Origin: Enhygromyxa salina | GTDB taxonomy: Bacteria; Myxococcota_A; Polyangia; Nannocystales; Nannocystaceae | Assembly: GCF_002994615.1 (NCBI RefSeq) | Contig: NZ_PVNK01000209.1 | Coordinates: forward strand, 1 to 50,225 | Direction of reading: 5' to 3' | Length of the DNA: 50,225 nt | The notes under the pieces: generated by a model | What the model saw: the letters and a program-made list of their open reading frames with translations, nothing else | The model's database searches: none | Told to the model about the DNA's origin: nothing | In this document: in pieces, positions 37,857 to 45,994 of the stretch | Layout: every line of letters begins with the position of its first letter | How positions within the stretch are numbered: position 1 is the first letter of the stretch | Position numbers and translations under genes: made by a program

Positions 37857-38528
37857 CTAGTTGGCCTCGCTCGTCTCTTCGCCCGAGGCCCCACCCGCAG
37901 CGGAGTCGGGGTTGGCGTCGGCGGGCTTCCCGGTCGACCCGGGCCCGGCGACGATGACCCGCGCCGGCCGCAGGAGCTTCTCGCCCCGCAGGTAGCCCTT
38001 CTCGTACTCCATGACCACGACACCCGGCGCGTGGTCCGGCGAGTCGGTCTGCTGGAGGGCGTCGTGGACGTTGGGGTCGAAGAGCTGGCCGATGCTCTCG
38101 ATCGGCTTGATGTTGTGCTTGGCCAGCGCGCTGAAGAACTCCTGGCGGACCATCTCCAGGCCCTTGATGAGCGGGCTGAGCTGCTCGTCCGGCTCCGAGG
38201 GCGCCACGCTGAGGGCCCGCTCGAGGTTGTCGCCGACGGGCAGGAAGCTGCCGAGCAAGCCCTGGGTCGCGCGGTGAACGGCGTCGTCGATGTCCCGCTT
38301 GACCCGCTTCTTGTAGTTGTCGAGATCCGCGATCGCCCGCAGCCATTTGTCTTTGAGGGCTGCGGCCTCAGCCTGGGCTGCGGCGAGCTGCTCGCCGAGG
38401 TCGGGCGGGTCCTCGGCGTCGTCTGACTCGCTGCCGCGTACCTGGTCGACGGCCTGTTCGGCGGCGCGCAACACCTCGTCGATGTCTGCGCCGGCGTCCG
38501 AGTCTTCGGGGTCCTGATCTGGGCTCAT
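37857..38528 (-). CDS. grpE: nucleotide exchange factor GrpE
   Basis: 223 residues. The acidic N-terminus (DQDPEDSDAGADID) leads into the long coiled-coil helix (AAAQAEAAALKDKWLRAIADLDNYKKR), then FLPVGDNLERAL, GLEMVRQEFFSALAKHNIKPIES and the C-terminal beta domain (FDPNVHDALQQTDSPDHAPGVVV; GYLRGEKLLRPARVIV). A Gly/Ala/Ser-rich tail follows. It releases ADP from DnaK and acts as a thermosensor in other bacteria. It lies between hrcA (104 bp upstream) and dnaK (39 bp downstream). Confidence 0.97.
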   Translation of the reverse strand: MSPDQDPEDSDAGADIDEVLRAAEQAVDQVRGSESDDAEDPPDLGEQLAAAQAEAAALKDKWLRAIADLDNYKKRVKRDIDDAVHRATQGLLGSFLPVGDNLERALSVAPSEPDEQLSPLIKGLEMVRQEFFSALAKHNIKPIESIGQLFDPNVHDALQQTDSPDHAPGVVVMEYEKGYLRGEKLLRPARVIVAGPGSTGKPADANPDSAAGGASGEETSEAN

Positions 38529-38632
38529 TGGGCTCCGTGCGAGTGCGCTGCGATTCTTGGCGGTGGGCCCGACCGGGCGGTCGGGAGGGGTTCGACGATG
38601 TTCTCGGCCGACGAGCGCGACTCGGACGAGAA

Positions 38633-39817
38633 CTAGCCGCGAGCGGCCATCGCTCGCGCCGCGTACTCTACCAGAGGAATCACGGCCTCGTAATCCATGC
38701 GCGGGCTGCCGAGCAGGGCCACGGCCCCGGTCGCCGGGGCCCCCGAGCCCGGGCTCGGCCAGCGCAGTCGACAGCCCACGAGCGTGAGCCCGCTCGCCCG
38801 CGCCCCACGCTCGCGCTCGGACACGGCGTGGACCAGCGGCAGCCCCGTGGCCCGGCCCGGCTCGCCGCTGCGCGAGCCCAGCTGCTGCAGCGCGAGGTCA
38901 ACCCGGACGGACGCGCGCGGGTCGATGTCGGCCTCGGGCAACAGCTGGCACAGGATCTCTGCGAGGCGCTGGTAGTCCTCGAGCACCGCGAGCACCTCGG
39001 CGACAGGCTCGCCCTCGGTGTTGGGGTCGCCGGTCAGGAGCCGGCCGTGGCCGGCGACCTGCATCCACAGCGGATCGAAGGACGCCACGCACAAGAGCAG
39101 CCCGATGCGGAGGGCCTCGCCGACGAGGCGATCGACGCGCTGTTCCTGGGCGTCGAGCAAGCCCTGCAGCTGCTGGCGGGCCTGCTCGAGGCTGCGCCCG
39201 AGGGTCAGCTCGCGCAGCAGGTCCTGGAGCCGACGCAGCTCCCCCTCGCGCGCGAACAGATCGCGCTCGATGTCGACCGTGCGGACCGAGCTGGCCCCGT
39301 CTTCGAGGCCCATCATCACGAGCACGCGCCCGCTGTCCTCGGTCCCGGTCGTCAGCGGGACCAGCTCGAGGGCGCGGACGACCCCGGGCCGGGCCTCGCC
39401 GAGGAAGCCGATCGCCACGCAGCCCGCGATCTCCGAGAGCACGCGCGCGGTCGAACGCAGGCCCGAACCCAAACCTGAACCCAAACCTGAACCCAGCCCG
39501 GCGCGAGGATCCGCTCGCTCTCCGAGGCCGACGTCGACGAGGCGTTGGTGCTCGGGGCGCGCGTCCCCCCGTGGCAGCGCCTCGACATAGATCCGCCAGC
39601 CCTCGGCGGTCGGCACCCGGCCGCTGGCCGCGTGCGGCTTGTGGACCAAGCCGGCCCGCTCGAGCGCAGCGAGCTCGTTGCGGACCGTCGCCGACGACCA
39701 CTCGAGCCCTGCGTTGCACAGGGCCGCCGACGCGACCGGGCGTCCCCCGACCACGTGCTGGCGACAGAGCACCATCAGGATGCGCCGCTGCCGCGGGCTG
39801 ATCGCGTCTTCGGACAC
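38633..39817 (-). CDS. hrcA: heat-shock repressor HrcA
   Basis: 394 residues, a little longer than usual (about 340-350). N-terminal winged helix: RQRRILMVLCRQHVVGGRPVAS, SSATVRNELAALERAGLVHKPHAASGRVPTAEGWRIYV. The GAF-like middle has LVMMGLEDG, and the C-terminus carries SPRMDYEAVIPLVEYAA. HrcA represses heat-shock genes at CIRCE operators and needs GroEL to fold. An insertion after the DNA-binding domain contains GSGL repeats from a 12-bp DNA repeat (39465-39495). GTG 39817 is chosen because AAGAAT lies 7 nt before it. I found no CIRCE (TTAGCACTC-N9-GAGTGCTAA) upstream of hrcA, grpE or dnaK. Confidence 0.94.
   Translation of the reverse strand: MSEDAISPRQRRILMVLCRQHVVGGRPVASAALCNAGLEWSSATVRNELAALERAGLVHKPHAASGRVPTAEGWRIYVEALPRGDARPEHQRLVDVGLGERADPRAGLGSGLGSGLGSGLRSTARVLSEIAGCVAIGFLGEARPGVVRALELVPLTTGTEDSGRVLVMMGLEDGASSVRTVDIERDLFAREGELRRLQDLLRELTLGRSLEQARQQLQGLLDAQEQRVDRLVGEALRIGLLLCVASFDPLWMQVAGHGRLLTGDPNTEGEPVAEVLAVLEDYQRLAEILCQLLPEADIDPRASVRVDLALQQLGSRSGEPGRATGLPLVHAVSERERGARASGLTLVGCRLRWPSPGSGAPATGAVALLGSPRMDYEAVIPLVEYAARAMAARG
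39465..39495. repeat. 12-bp in-frame tandem repeat in hrcA
   Basis: GAACCCAAACCT occurs twice plus 7 bp. It encodes GSGL-type residues in a linker not found in typical HrcA. Confidence 0.9.
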
Positions 39818-39824
39818 TCGGCCA

Positions 39825-39855
39825 ATTCTTACGCGCGCACCTCCGCAGACGCAAA
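39825..39855 (-). promoter_or_regulatory. internal promoter for hrcA
   Basis: On the minus strand TTTGCG (39855-39850), an 18-nt spacer and TAAGAAT (39831-39825) lie 7 nt before GTG 39817. This suggests hrcA-grpE-dnaK-dnaJ has its own promoter with a leaderless first gene. A heat-shock sigma factor is possible. Confidence 0.45.
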
Positions 39856-39861
39856 GCGGCC

Positions 39862-41067
39862 TCAGCGGGGCGCCAACAGATCGACCGCGATCGTGTCGTG
39901 CCACAGCCACCGGCCTGGGGCGACCCCCAGCTGCGCGCGCTCGGCCGACCAGCGCAGGTTGCCCAGCTCGACCTGGCGGGCGACGCGAGCGTCGAGCCAG
40001 GCGAGATCGACCCCAAAGCGGTCGAGGAAGCGCCCAACCTCGATGCCCTGCAGGCGCCGCAAGCCCAACCACAGACCCTCGGCCGCGGCCTGCGTGCCCT
40101 CGAGGCGCTCGTGCTCGGACGGCGCGTCCGGCTCGAGCCAGGCCGCGAGGCCGCGCGGGTTGACCCACCGCTCCACGACGCCCGATCCCGATCCCGATCC
40201 CGATCCTTCGCTGCGGCGATGGCGGACCGAGGCTGCCGAAGGCCCGAGGCCGATGACGTCGAGCCAGCGCCAGTACTTGCCGTTGTGGACGGCCTCGGCG
40301 CCCGGTCGGGCGTAGGACGCGACCTCGTAGTGAACGAAGCCGCGGTCGACGAGCTCGCGCTCGGCCCAACACAGGAGCTCGGCCTGGGCGTCGTCGTCGG
40401 GCAGCACGCGCAGGCCACGGCGAACCAGCTTGGGCCACGGCGTGTCCGGCTCGATCGTCAGCCCGTAGATCGACAGGTGCTCGACGCCGGCGTCGGTCAG
40501 CTCGGCGAGCTCGCGCCCGAGCTGCGCGGAGGTCTGGCCCGGCCAGCCGACGATGAGGTCGGCGCTGGTCCGCAGCCCATGCGTGACGCACGCAGCGACG
40601 CTCGCCAGCGCGTCCGCGCGCTCGTGCCCACGACCGAGCTGGCGCAGGCCCGCGGGGCTCAGGCTCTGAACGCCGACGGAGACCCGGTCGACCCCGAGCT
40701 CGACCAGCGCGTCGAGCCGCGCGGGCGAGGCGTGCTCGGGGTTGAGCTCGACGGTCAGCTCGCGCAGCTCGCCGGGCTCGACGCCGAGCGCGTCGCCGAG
40801 CCAGCCGAGCAGCGCGCGCATCCGCCCGATCGGGATCGCGCTCGGGGTCCCGCCACCAATATAGAGGGTGTCGAAGACGGAGCCCGCGAGCTCGGCCGCG
40901 CGCCGCCCGAGCTCGCGCTCGAGGCCCGCGAGCCAGGCGTCGACCCGGCCCTCGAACCCGGGCCCGCGCCCGACCTCGAAGTCGAAGTCGCAGTAGGGGC
41001 AGGCGCGATCACAAAAAGGGACGTGGACGTAGAGCCCCGCCCGATCGTCGCCCGGTCCCACGCTCAC
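39862..41067 (-). CDS. hemW: radical SAM heme chaperone HemW-like protein
   Basis: 401 residues. The radical SAM cluster motif is CDRACPYCDF (C19, C23, C26), HemW-like because a Cys-X3-Cys-X2-Cys core is followed by DF. Also YIGGGTPSAIP, ELTVELNPEHAS, GVDRVSVGVQSL, DLIVGWPGQT and HYEVASYARPG. HemW inserts heme into respiratory enzymes; earlier annotations call such genes oxygen-independent coproporphyrinogen oxidase. A GSGSGSGS stretch comes from a 6-bp repeat (40184-40207). GTG 41067 overlaps the upstream stop as GTGA, so translation is coupled to the Thg1-like gene. hemW-hrcA order is common in bacteria. Confidence 0.93.
   Translation of the reverse strand: MSVGPGDDRAGLYVHVPFCDRACPYCDFDFEVGRGPGFEGRVDAWLAGLERELGRRAAELAGSVFDTLYIGGGTPSAIPIGRMRALLGWLGDALGVEPGELRELTVELNPEHASPARLDALVELGVDRVSVGVQSLSPAGLRQLGRGHERADALASVAACVTHGLRTSADLIVGWPGQTSAQLGRELAELTDAGVEHLSIYGLTIEPDTPWPKLVRRGLRVLPDDDAQAELLCWAERELVDRGFVHYEVASYARPGAEAVHNGKYWRWLDVIGLGPSAASVRHRRSEGSGSGSGSGVVERWVNPRGLAAWLEPDAPSEHERLEGTQAAAEGLWLGLRRLQGIEVGRFLDRFGVDLAWLDARVARQVELGNLRWSAERAQLGVAPGRWLWHDTIAVDLLAPR
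40184..40207. repeat. 6-bp in-frame repeat in hemW
   Basis: Three GATCCC units plus GATCCT encode alternating Gly-Ser in a loop. Confidence 0.9.
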
Positions 41068-41765
41068 ACGATCAGCTCGCCGAGCCGATCGCTGCTCGGG
41101 AGCTCGCCCCACAGCTCGACCTGATCTGCGTGATTGGTGTTGCCCGAGCGGGCCGCGACGCCCCGCCACCACCAACCCGGCAGCGTGTCCATGTCGATGC
41201 CGCGGTCGGCGAGCAGCGAGGACTGCTCCTCGAGGCTCTCGACCATCGACGCGTGGAAGGGCTCGCCGCGCCCGCGCATTTGGGCGCCGAGGCGCTTGGC
41301 CGTACGCAGCGGGGTCTGCTCTTCGTGGTTGTCGACGGCGCTGCGGATCGCCTTGCGGACCACGCCCATGTCGGGGAACTCGTAGACCTGCCCGCTGACC
41401 GGCAGCGTCTCGCCGCTGATCAGCGCCATGCGTGAGGCCCAGCTGGAGATCAAATGATCGTGGACCTCGAGCGACTGTCCGAGTTCCTGGACCGACTCGC
41501 GTCGGAGCACGGCGATGGTCTCGTCGGGGTTGGCGTAGACGAAGGACACGCTCGGCGACCGGATCAGACCGAGGCCCGCGCGGACCATCATGGTTGCGAG
41601 CTCCGGATCGAGGATGTCCTGCTCGGTTGCCCGGCTGGCGATGATCTGCTCGAGGGCTTCGGTGTCCGCGGCGATCCGCACGACGAGCGAGAAGCCGTCC
41701 ATCGGAACGTGATCGCCGAACACCTGAAATGCCGAAAACGCGTTCCAGGACGACTGCGGGAGCAT
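41064..41765 (-). CDS. divergent Thg1-like (tRNA-His guanylyltransferase superfamily) protein
   Basis: 233 residues. Resemblance to Thg1/TLP (3'-5' tRNA polymerase) is by pattern: SLVVRIAADTEALEQI (27-41) where Thg1 has R-x-DG-x-x-F; FVYANPDETIAVL (75-87) where Thg1 has YTQSDEISLLF; then LLADRGIDMDTLPGWWWRGV (184-203), which strongly recalls the C-terminal LLxxxGINWNDxPxxxKRG of TLPs. The first metal-binding DG pair is altered, but the second Asp-Glu is kept, so activity is uncertain. Bacterial TLPs repair or edit tRNA 5' ends. ATG 41765 has TACCTT 8 nt before it. The gene overlaps hemW by GTGA and heads the heat-shock run. It could instead be an unrelated protein. Confidence 0.6.
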   Translation of the reverse strand: MLPQSSWNAFSAFQVFGDHVPMDGFSLVVRIAADTEALEQIIASRATEQDILDPELATMMVRAGLGLIRSPSVSFVYANPDETIAVLRRESVQELGQSLEVHDHLISSWASRMALISGETLPVSGQVYEFPDMGVVRKAIRSAVDNHEEQTPLRTAKRLGAQMRGRGEPFHASMVESLEEQSSLLADRGIDMDTLPGWWWRGVAARSGNTNHADQVELWGELPSSDRLGELIV

Positions 41766-41788
41766 GGACCGCGAAGGTACCGTGCCGC

Positions 41789-43342
41789 TCACTTCGCGGT
41801 CAAAATGGTGTAGCCGAAATAGAACAGCGCGCCGAAGATCACGACCACGGCGATCCACACGAGGGGGTTACTGCGCCGGGTCTGCTCGGACACGACCCCC
41901 TGACCAAATGAACCGGTGACCCCAGCCTCGAGCGCGCTGGTCGAAACCGTGTGGCGGGGCCCAGTCCGCGATCCCGTCCTCAAACTGGTCCTCGAGCCCG
42001 TCCGGGAGGCGACGCGCGGGCCCGAGCGCGAGGCCGAGCTGGACCGCGCGGACCGCGGAGGCCGCGCGCTCTTGGCCTGGCCTGACCCGGCCCCGACAGA
42101 CGGCACCGAGCCGGACCCGGCCCGGGCGTCGGCCGCCGCGCGCCTCGCCGAGGAGTCCTCGCGCTTGCGCACGCCGGACTCGTCAGCCTGGTCCTTCTTC
42201 ATGGTCGCGACCAGCTCCTCGAGGTTGCCGATCGTCATCGAGCGGCGGGCCTTCTTGGGCTTGGCGCTGCCCTCGTCGCCGGCGTCGAGGCTCTTGGCCC
42301 AGTCGGGCTGCTCGTCGTGGGGGGCCTCGCCGATCTGATCGAACTGGTCGAAGTCGAGCGCCTCGTCCTCGAGGTCGTCGTACTGGTCGTCGTAGTTGAC
42401 CTCGGCGGGCGCGCCCTCGCCGAACATCTCGTTCATGAAGGCGCTGATGCGCCGCGGCGTCGCGGCGAGCCCGTACTCCTGCATGAAGCTGTCGAGCTCG
42501 CGGTACATGTGATCGCAGTTTTGGTAGCGATCGTTGGCGTCGACCTCGAGCGCCCGCATGATGATGGCCTCGAGCTCGGGCGGGAACTCGGGATCGACGA
42601 AGGTCGGGGCCGGGACGTCACCCGACAAGATCCGCTCGCGGACCTCGGCTGGCTTGCCGCGAAACAGGCGGCGGCCGACGCACATCTCGTAGAGGATGAC
42701 GCCGATCGCGAAGATGTCGGCGCGGCCGTCGAGGGCCCCGCCGTAGACCTGCTCCGGGGCCATGTACGACAGCTTGCCGGCGAATTGCCCGGGGCCCTTG
42801 GACACGGCCGTGGCCCGGGTCGCGGCGATGCCGAAGTCGACGATCTTGCACAGGCCGTCGTAGCCGACGTGGATGTTGGTCGGGTTGATGTCGCGGTGGA
42901 CGAGCCCGAGCGGCTCGCCGTTCTCGTCGGTCCGGGCGTGGGCGTAGTGGAGGCCCTCGAGCGCCTGCATGATGATGCCGATCGCCAGATCCATCGGGAT
43001 CATGTGACCGGTCGTGATCGCGCGGCGCAGGACGGCGACGAGCTCCTCGCCGACGAGCAGCTCCATCGCGATGAAGTACTCGCCGTGGAGCTCGCCGAGG
43101 TCGTAGGTGTGGACGACGTTGTTGTGGGTCAACGTGGCCGCGACGCGGGCCTCGTCGAGGAACATCTGCACGATCTCGGGTCGCTCGACGAACTCCTCGC
43201 GCAGGCGCTTGACGACCAGCTCTTTGGCGAAGCCCTCGATACCCGTGTACTGGGCCCGGTAGACCTCGGCCATGCCGCCGGTCGCGATGTGCTCGACGAG
43301 CAGATACTTGTCGCCGAAGGGCGTGGGCTCGATGTTGCTCAA
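41789..43342 (-). CDS. membrane-anchored Ser/Thr protein kinase
   Basis: 517 residues from TTG 43342. This start is favoured by TTGTCG, an 18-nt spacer and TACTCT just upstream, and by the kinase domain starting at once (GDKYLLVEHIATGGMAEVYRAQ). Catalytic motifs: VHRDINPTNIHV, IVDFGIAAT, GKLSYMAPEQVYGG. Regulatory tail: acidic (YDDQYDDLEDEALDFDQFDQ), then basic Ser/Arg-rich (ASRSGPRVASRTGSRTSLR), and a C-terminal membrane helix (PLVWIAVVVIFGALFYFGYTI) with almost nothing outside. So the kinase is tail-anchored with no sensor domain. GTG 43387 is an alternative start. Upstream reading overlaps the divergent lipoprotein gene. Confidence 0.92.
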   Translation of the reverse strand: MSNIEPTPFGDKYLLVEHIATGGMAEVYRAQYTGIEGFAKELVVKRLREEFVERPEIVQMFLDEARVAATLTHNNVVHTYDLGELHGEYFIAMELLVGEELVAVLRRAITTGHMIPMDLAIGIIMQALEGLHYAHARTDENGEPLGLVHRDINPTNIHVGYDGLCKIVDFGIAATRATAVSKGPGQFAGKLSYMAPEQVYGGALDGRADIFAIGVILYEMCVGRRLFRGKPAEVRERILSGDVPAPTFVDPEFPPELEAIIMRALEVDANDRYQNCDHMYRELDSFMQEYGLAATPRRISAFMNEMFGEGAPAEVNYDDQYDDLEDEALDFDQFDQIGEAPHDEQPDWAKSLDAGDEGSAKPKKARRSMTIGNLEELVATMKKDQADESGVRKREDSSARRAAADARAGSGSVPSVGAGSGQAKSARPPRSARSSSASRSGPRVASRTGSRTSLRTGSRTGPRHTVSTSALEAGVTGSFGQGVVSEQTRRSNPLVWIAVVVIFGALFYFGYTILTAK

Positions 43343-43351
43343 GACGCCGAC

Positions 43352-43381
43352 AGAGTAGACGATCCACGGATTGGGCGACAA
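43352..43381 (-). promoter_or_regulatory. promoter of the tail-anchored kinase
   Basis: On the minus strand TTGTCG (43381-43376), an 18-nt spacer and TACTCT (43357-43352) end 9 nt before TTG 43342. The best two-box match seen among the short-leader promoters. Confidence 0.5.
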
Positions 43382-43531
43382 GGGCACGCGCGAGGTCGAT
43401 CTCGCCGATGCCAGCTCGGCGTCGCGCGCGAGGCTGCGCCCAGCCGGCCTCGCGTTGTGGCGACACGCGGCGTTCTGAGCGGCCCTGGGCCGTGGGCCAC
43501 CCCAGGATCCCCACGCTGGGTTTCGAATTGC

Positions 43532-43537
43532 TAGATT
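43532..43537 (+). promoter_or_regulatory. -10 hexamer of the Cys-rich lipoprotein gene
   Basis: TAGATT lies 25 nt before ATG 43563. GGAGA between them can serve as the ribosome binding site. Confidence 0.4.
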
Positions 43538-43562
43538 CGAGCTGCGACTCGGAGACAGCTCG

Positions 43563-44495
43563 ATGACAACCAGGCCACGCGACCCTTCACCCCGCCCGAC
43601 GCGGACGCCACGCTCCCTCGCCGCCGCGCTCGGGCTCCTGCTCGGGCTCGGCCTCGCGTCGGGGTGCTCGTCGAAAGAGCTGCCAGATCCCAACCTCGAT
43701 GGCGGCGACGACAGCGGGACCAGCGACGACACGGACCCGGGCACGGAGTCGGCCGATCAAGGGATCGACAGCGGCGATGGCGACACCGACACCGGGTCCA
43801 ACGACACCGGCTTCGTGCCGATGACCGACGGCATCTCGACCAACACCTGCGACCCGGCCGAGCAGGACTGCCCCGCGGGTGAAAAGTGCACGGGCTACGT
43901 GGTCCAGCCGGGCTACTGCTGCGTCGACGCCAACAAGTGCGTGTCGGTGATCGGCAGCGGCCAGCTCGGCGATCCCTGCGTGCGGACCGAGGACAACGAC
44001 GACTGCGATCTCGGCTTGTTTTGCATGACCGTGAGCTCGGGCTCGACCGGCGACGGCGTGTGCCTGGCCTTTTGCGACGTCGGGACCCAAGACTGCGCCG
44101 ACGACGGCCTGCCCGACGCCAACTGCATCGCGTTCAATGACGGGACCTTGCCGCTGTGCCAGGACAGCTGCGACCCGATCACCCAGGACTGCGACGGCAG
44201 CCTCGGATGCTACGGCGTCGGCGCCCAGGGCTTCGTGTGCTCGGTCCCGGGCTACGAGGACGGCCTCGGCAACGCGGGTGATTCGTGTTACACGATCCAA
44301 AGCTGCAAGCCGGGCCTGGGCTGCACCGCGGCCGAAGTGCTGCAAGACTGCGGGGGCTCGCGCTGTTGCACGCCCTACTGCGACCTGAGTGAGCCCGACC
44401 CCTGCGAGGCCCCCGAGCAGTGCACGGCCTACTACGAACTCGGCACCGCCCCGCCCGGCTACGAGAACGTCGGGATCTGCGCGCTGCCAGCCTGA
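43563..44495 (+). CDS. Cys-rich secreted lipoprotein
   Basis: 310 residues. Signal peptide with lipobox LASG-Cys35, then an Asp/Gly/Thr/Ser linker (about 40-80), then a compact Cys-rich region (DPAEQDCPAGEKCTGY, GYCCVDANKC, CDLGLFC, GDSCYTIQSCKPGLGC, SRCCTPYC) with about 26 Cys, likely all disulfide-bonded. The linker-plus-Cys pattern is typical of surface lipoproteins in Nannocystis-type myxobacteria (established only as a general impression). The function is unknown. A ribosome binding site GGAGA and a -10 TAGATT precede the ATG. Confidence 0.85.
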   Translation: MTTRPRDPSPRPTRTPRSLAAALGLLLGLGLASGCSSKELPDPNLDGGDDSGTSDDTDPGTESADQGIDSGDGDTDTGSNDTGFVPMTDGISTNTCDPAEQDCPAGEKCTGYVVQPGYCCVDANKCVSVIGSGQLGDPCVRTEDNDDCDLGLFCMTVSSGSTGDGVCLAFCDVGTQDCADDGLPDANCIAFNDGTLPLCQDSCDPITQDCDGSLGCYGVGAQGFVCSVPGYEDGLGNAGDSCYTIQSCKPGLGCTAAEVLQDCGGSRCCTPYCDLSEPDPCEAPEQCTAYYELGTAPPGYENVGICALPA

Positions 44496-44502
44496 GCTCG
44501 CC

Positions 44503-44526
44503 GAGCAAGTTGGCGAGCAAGTTGGC
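44503..44526. repeat. two 12-bp repeats at a gene start
   Basis: The unit GAGCAAGTTGGC is present twice. Each copy supplies a TTG start candidate for the following lipoprotein. Confidence 0.85.
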
Positions 44527-45166
44527 GAGTAGGGTCGGAGCTCGCCACGCGCTCCTCGTGCTCGCGCTCGCGCTCGCTGGCTGCCCGCGCCCCGCCTCCC
44601 CGCCTGGAGAGGACGGCCAGCCCAGCGCCGAGGCGGGCGGCGAGAGCGGGGGCAAGGGATCCGCCGAGGGATCGCGCGCCAGCGACAACGGGCCCGACAG
44701 TAGCGATCCCTTCGCCGGCCTCGAGCCCCTGCGCCCGCACCCGTGGGCCGGGTGGCCGGTCGAGAACGTCGACATCGAGGGCTACGACGGCTGGCGCATC
44801 AGCCCGGTCACCGGCGGCTTCGAGCGGGATCGGGGCCTGGTGTTCAACACCGATCCGGGCGCCTTCGTGCTCGCGATCGCCGACGCCCAGGTCGTCGAGA
44901 TCGGCCGCAACGACCAGGATCAGCTCGAGCTGACCCTCGACCACGGTCAGGGGATCGAGAGCCACCTCGGACCCCTGTCGGACGCGTTGGTCCACGCCGG
45001 GCTCCCGGTCACGCGCGGGGCCGTGGTCGGCCTCGCCGCCGGCAGGTCCCTGCGCCTGCGGGTGAGCGTGGACGGCCTCGACATCGATCCGCTCCTGGCC
45101 CTGCGCCAGCCGCTGCACCGCTGGCCTGCCCTCCTGCGCGTGCTGCCGACGCCGCCCCCCGAGTGA
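44510..45166 (+). CDS. lipoprotein with degenerate LytM/M23 domain
   Basis: 218 residues from TTG 44510 (TTG 44522 is equally possible; both lie in a 12-bp repeat). Lipobox LALAG-Cys25 and a Ser/Gly/Glu-rich linker. The C-terminal 110 residues follow the M23 (LytM) fold pattern: FVLAIADAQVVEIGRNDQDQ, LTLDHGQGIESHLGPL, VHAGLPVTRGAVVGL, then SLRLRVSVDGLDIDPLLAL where active enzymes have HLHFEV. The zinc His of HxH is missing, and the first motif lacks His-x-x-x-Asp, so it is likely inactive, like EnvC/NlpD activators of amidases. It starts 15 bp after the Cys-rich lipoprotein gene, so the two may be co-transcribed. Confidence 0.7.
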   Translation: MASKLASRVGARHALLVLALALAGCPRPASPPGEDGQPSAEAGGESGGKGSAEGSRASDNGPDSSDPFAGLEPLRPHPWAGWPVENVDIEGYDGWRISPVTGGFERDRGLVFNTDPGAFVLAIADAQVVEIGRNDQDQLELTLDHGQGIESHLGPLSDALVHAGLPVTRGAVVGLAAGRSLRLRVSVDGLDIDPLLALRQPLHRWPALLRVLPTPPPE

Positions 45167-45214
45167 GGAAAGTCGGATCGTCGATCTCTGCGGACCGATC
45201 CCGATCCGATCTCA

Positions 45215-45979
45215 TCAGCGCCACCGCAACATCCGGCTGATCGGCGTGCGCTTGCCGGCTCGGAGGTAGCGCAGCCGGGCGCGCCGGAGATCCTGCAGCG
45301 CCGGCCACGGCTGCGGCTCGAAGCGGCGGGCCTCGAGCTCCTCGAGGGTCTCGAGCAGCTCGAGGGGGTAGTCGATCGGCGCGCGGGCGACGTGGAAGGC
45401 CCCGGCCGCGTCGGGCACCAGACGCAGCTCCCACAGCGCGCTCGGCCCCTCGTCATCGACGCGCCCGAAGGGGCCGACGGTGTCGAACAGACGCGCGACC
45501 ACGCCCGAGATCCGGTCCCGGACCCAGGTCGGCTCGCCGGGGTAGACCTCGAACAACCCGACGATCGAGCGGGCCGCGGCCGCGCGCAGGGGGACCTGCT
45601 CGTGCCCACGCAGCGCCCGCCAGGCCCAGGTGTCGCCGGGCGCCGCGTCGGGAGTGGCGGGGACGTCGCACAGCGCCCAGTCCATGCGCGCGACCTGAAG
45701 CAGCGCGAAGTCCGGATCATCCGGCACGAGGCCGCCGATCTGCTCGTCGAAGCGCGCGAGCAAGGGCGCGACCCGGGCCCGCCCGGCGGCGCCGGAGAAG
45801 GCCTCGGCCGCGAGCGCATCGAGGGCCTCACCCGCGGGCGTGATCCGCTCGACCGCGACCCGCGCCTGGACCGTCTCGCGCGCGGGCGGCTCGTCGTCCT
45901 CGCCACGCCCGCGCGGACCCGACGGCCGCGGCGCGACCGGCCGCCGCCGCCCGAACGCTCGCCAGAGACCCGCGGCCAT
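45215..45979 (-). CDS. unknown cytoplasmic protein
   Basis: 254 residues, not recognised. The N-terminal 40 residues are basic and disordered-looking. The rest is a mix of helices (AGRARVAPLLARFDEQIGGL; LRAAAARSIVGLFEVYPGEPTWVRDRI; VARLFDTVGPFGR) with a conserved-looking basic end (LRRARLRYLRAGKRTPISRML). The middle could be a HEAT-like repeat. No signal, membrane or catalytic motif. TACTCT lies 5 nt before the ATG. It lies on the carA strand, 15 bp downstream of the carA stop, so it may also be transcribed with carA. Confidence 0.65.
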   Translation of the reverse strand: MAAGLWRAFGRRRPVAPRPSGPRGRGEDDEPPARETVQARVAVERITPAGEALDALAAEAFSGAAGRARVAPLLARFDEQIGGLVPDDPDFALLQVARMDWALCDVPATPDAAPGDTWAWRALRGHEQVPLRAAAARSIVGLFEVYPGEPTWVRDRISGVVARLFDTVGPFGRVDDEGPSALWELRLVPDAAGAFHVARAPIDYPLELLETLEELEARRFEPQPWPALQDLRRARLRYLRAGKRTPISRMLRWR

Positions 45980-45994
45980 GCCCCAGAGTACCTG

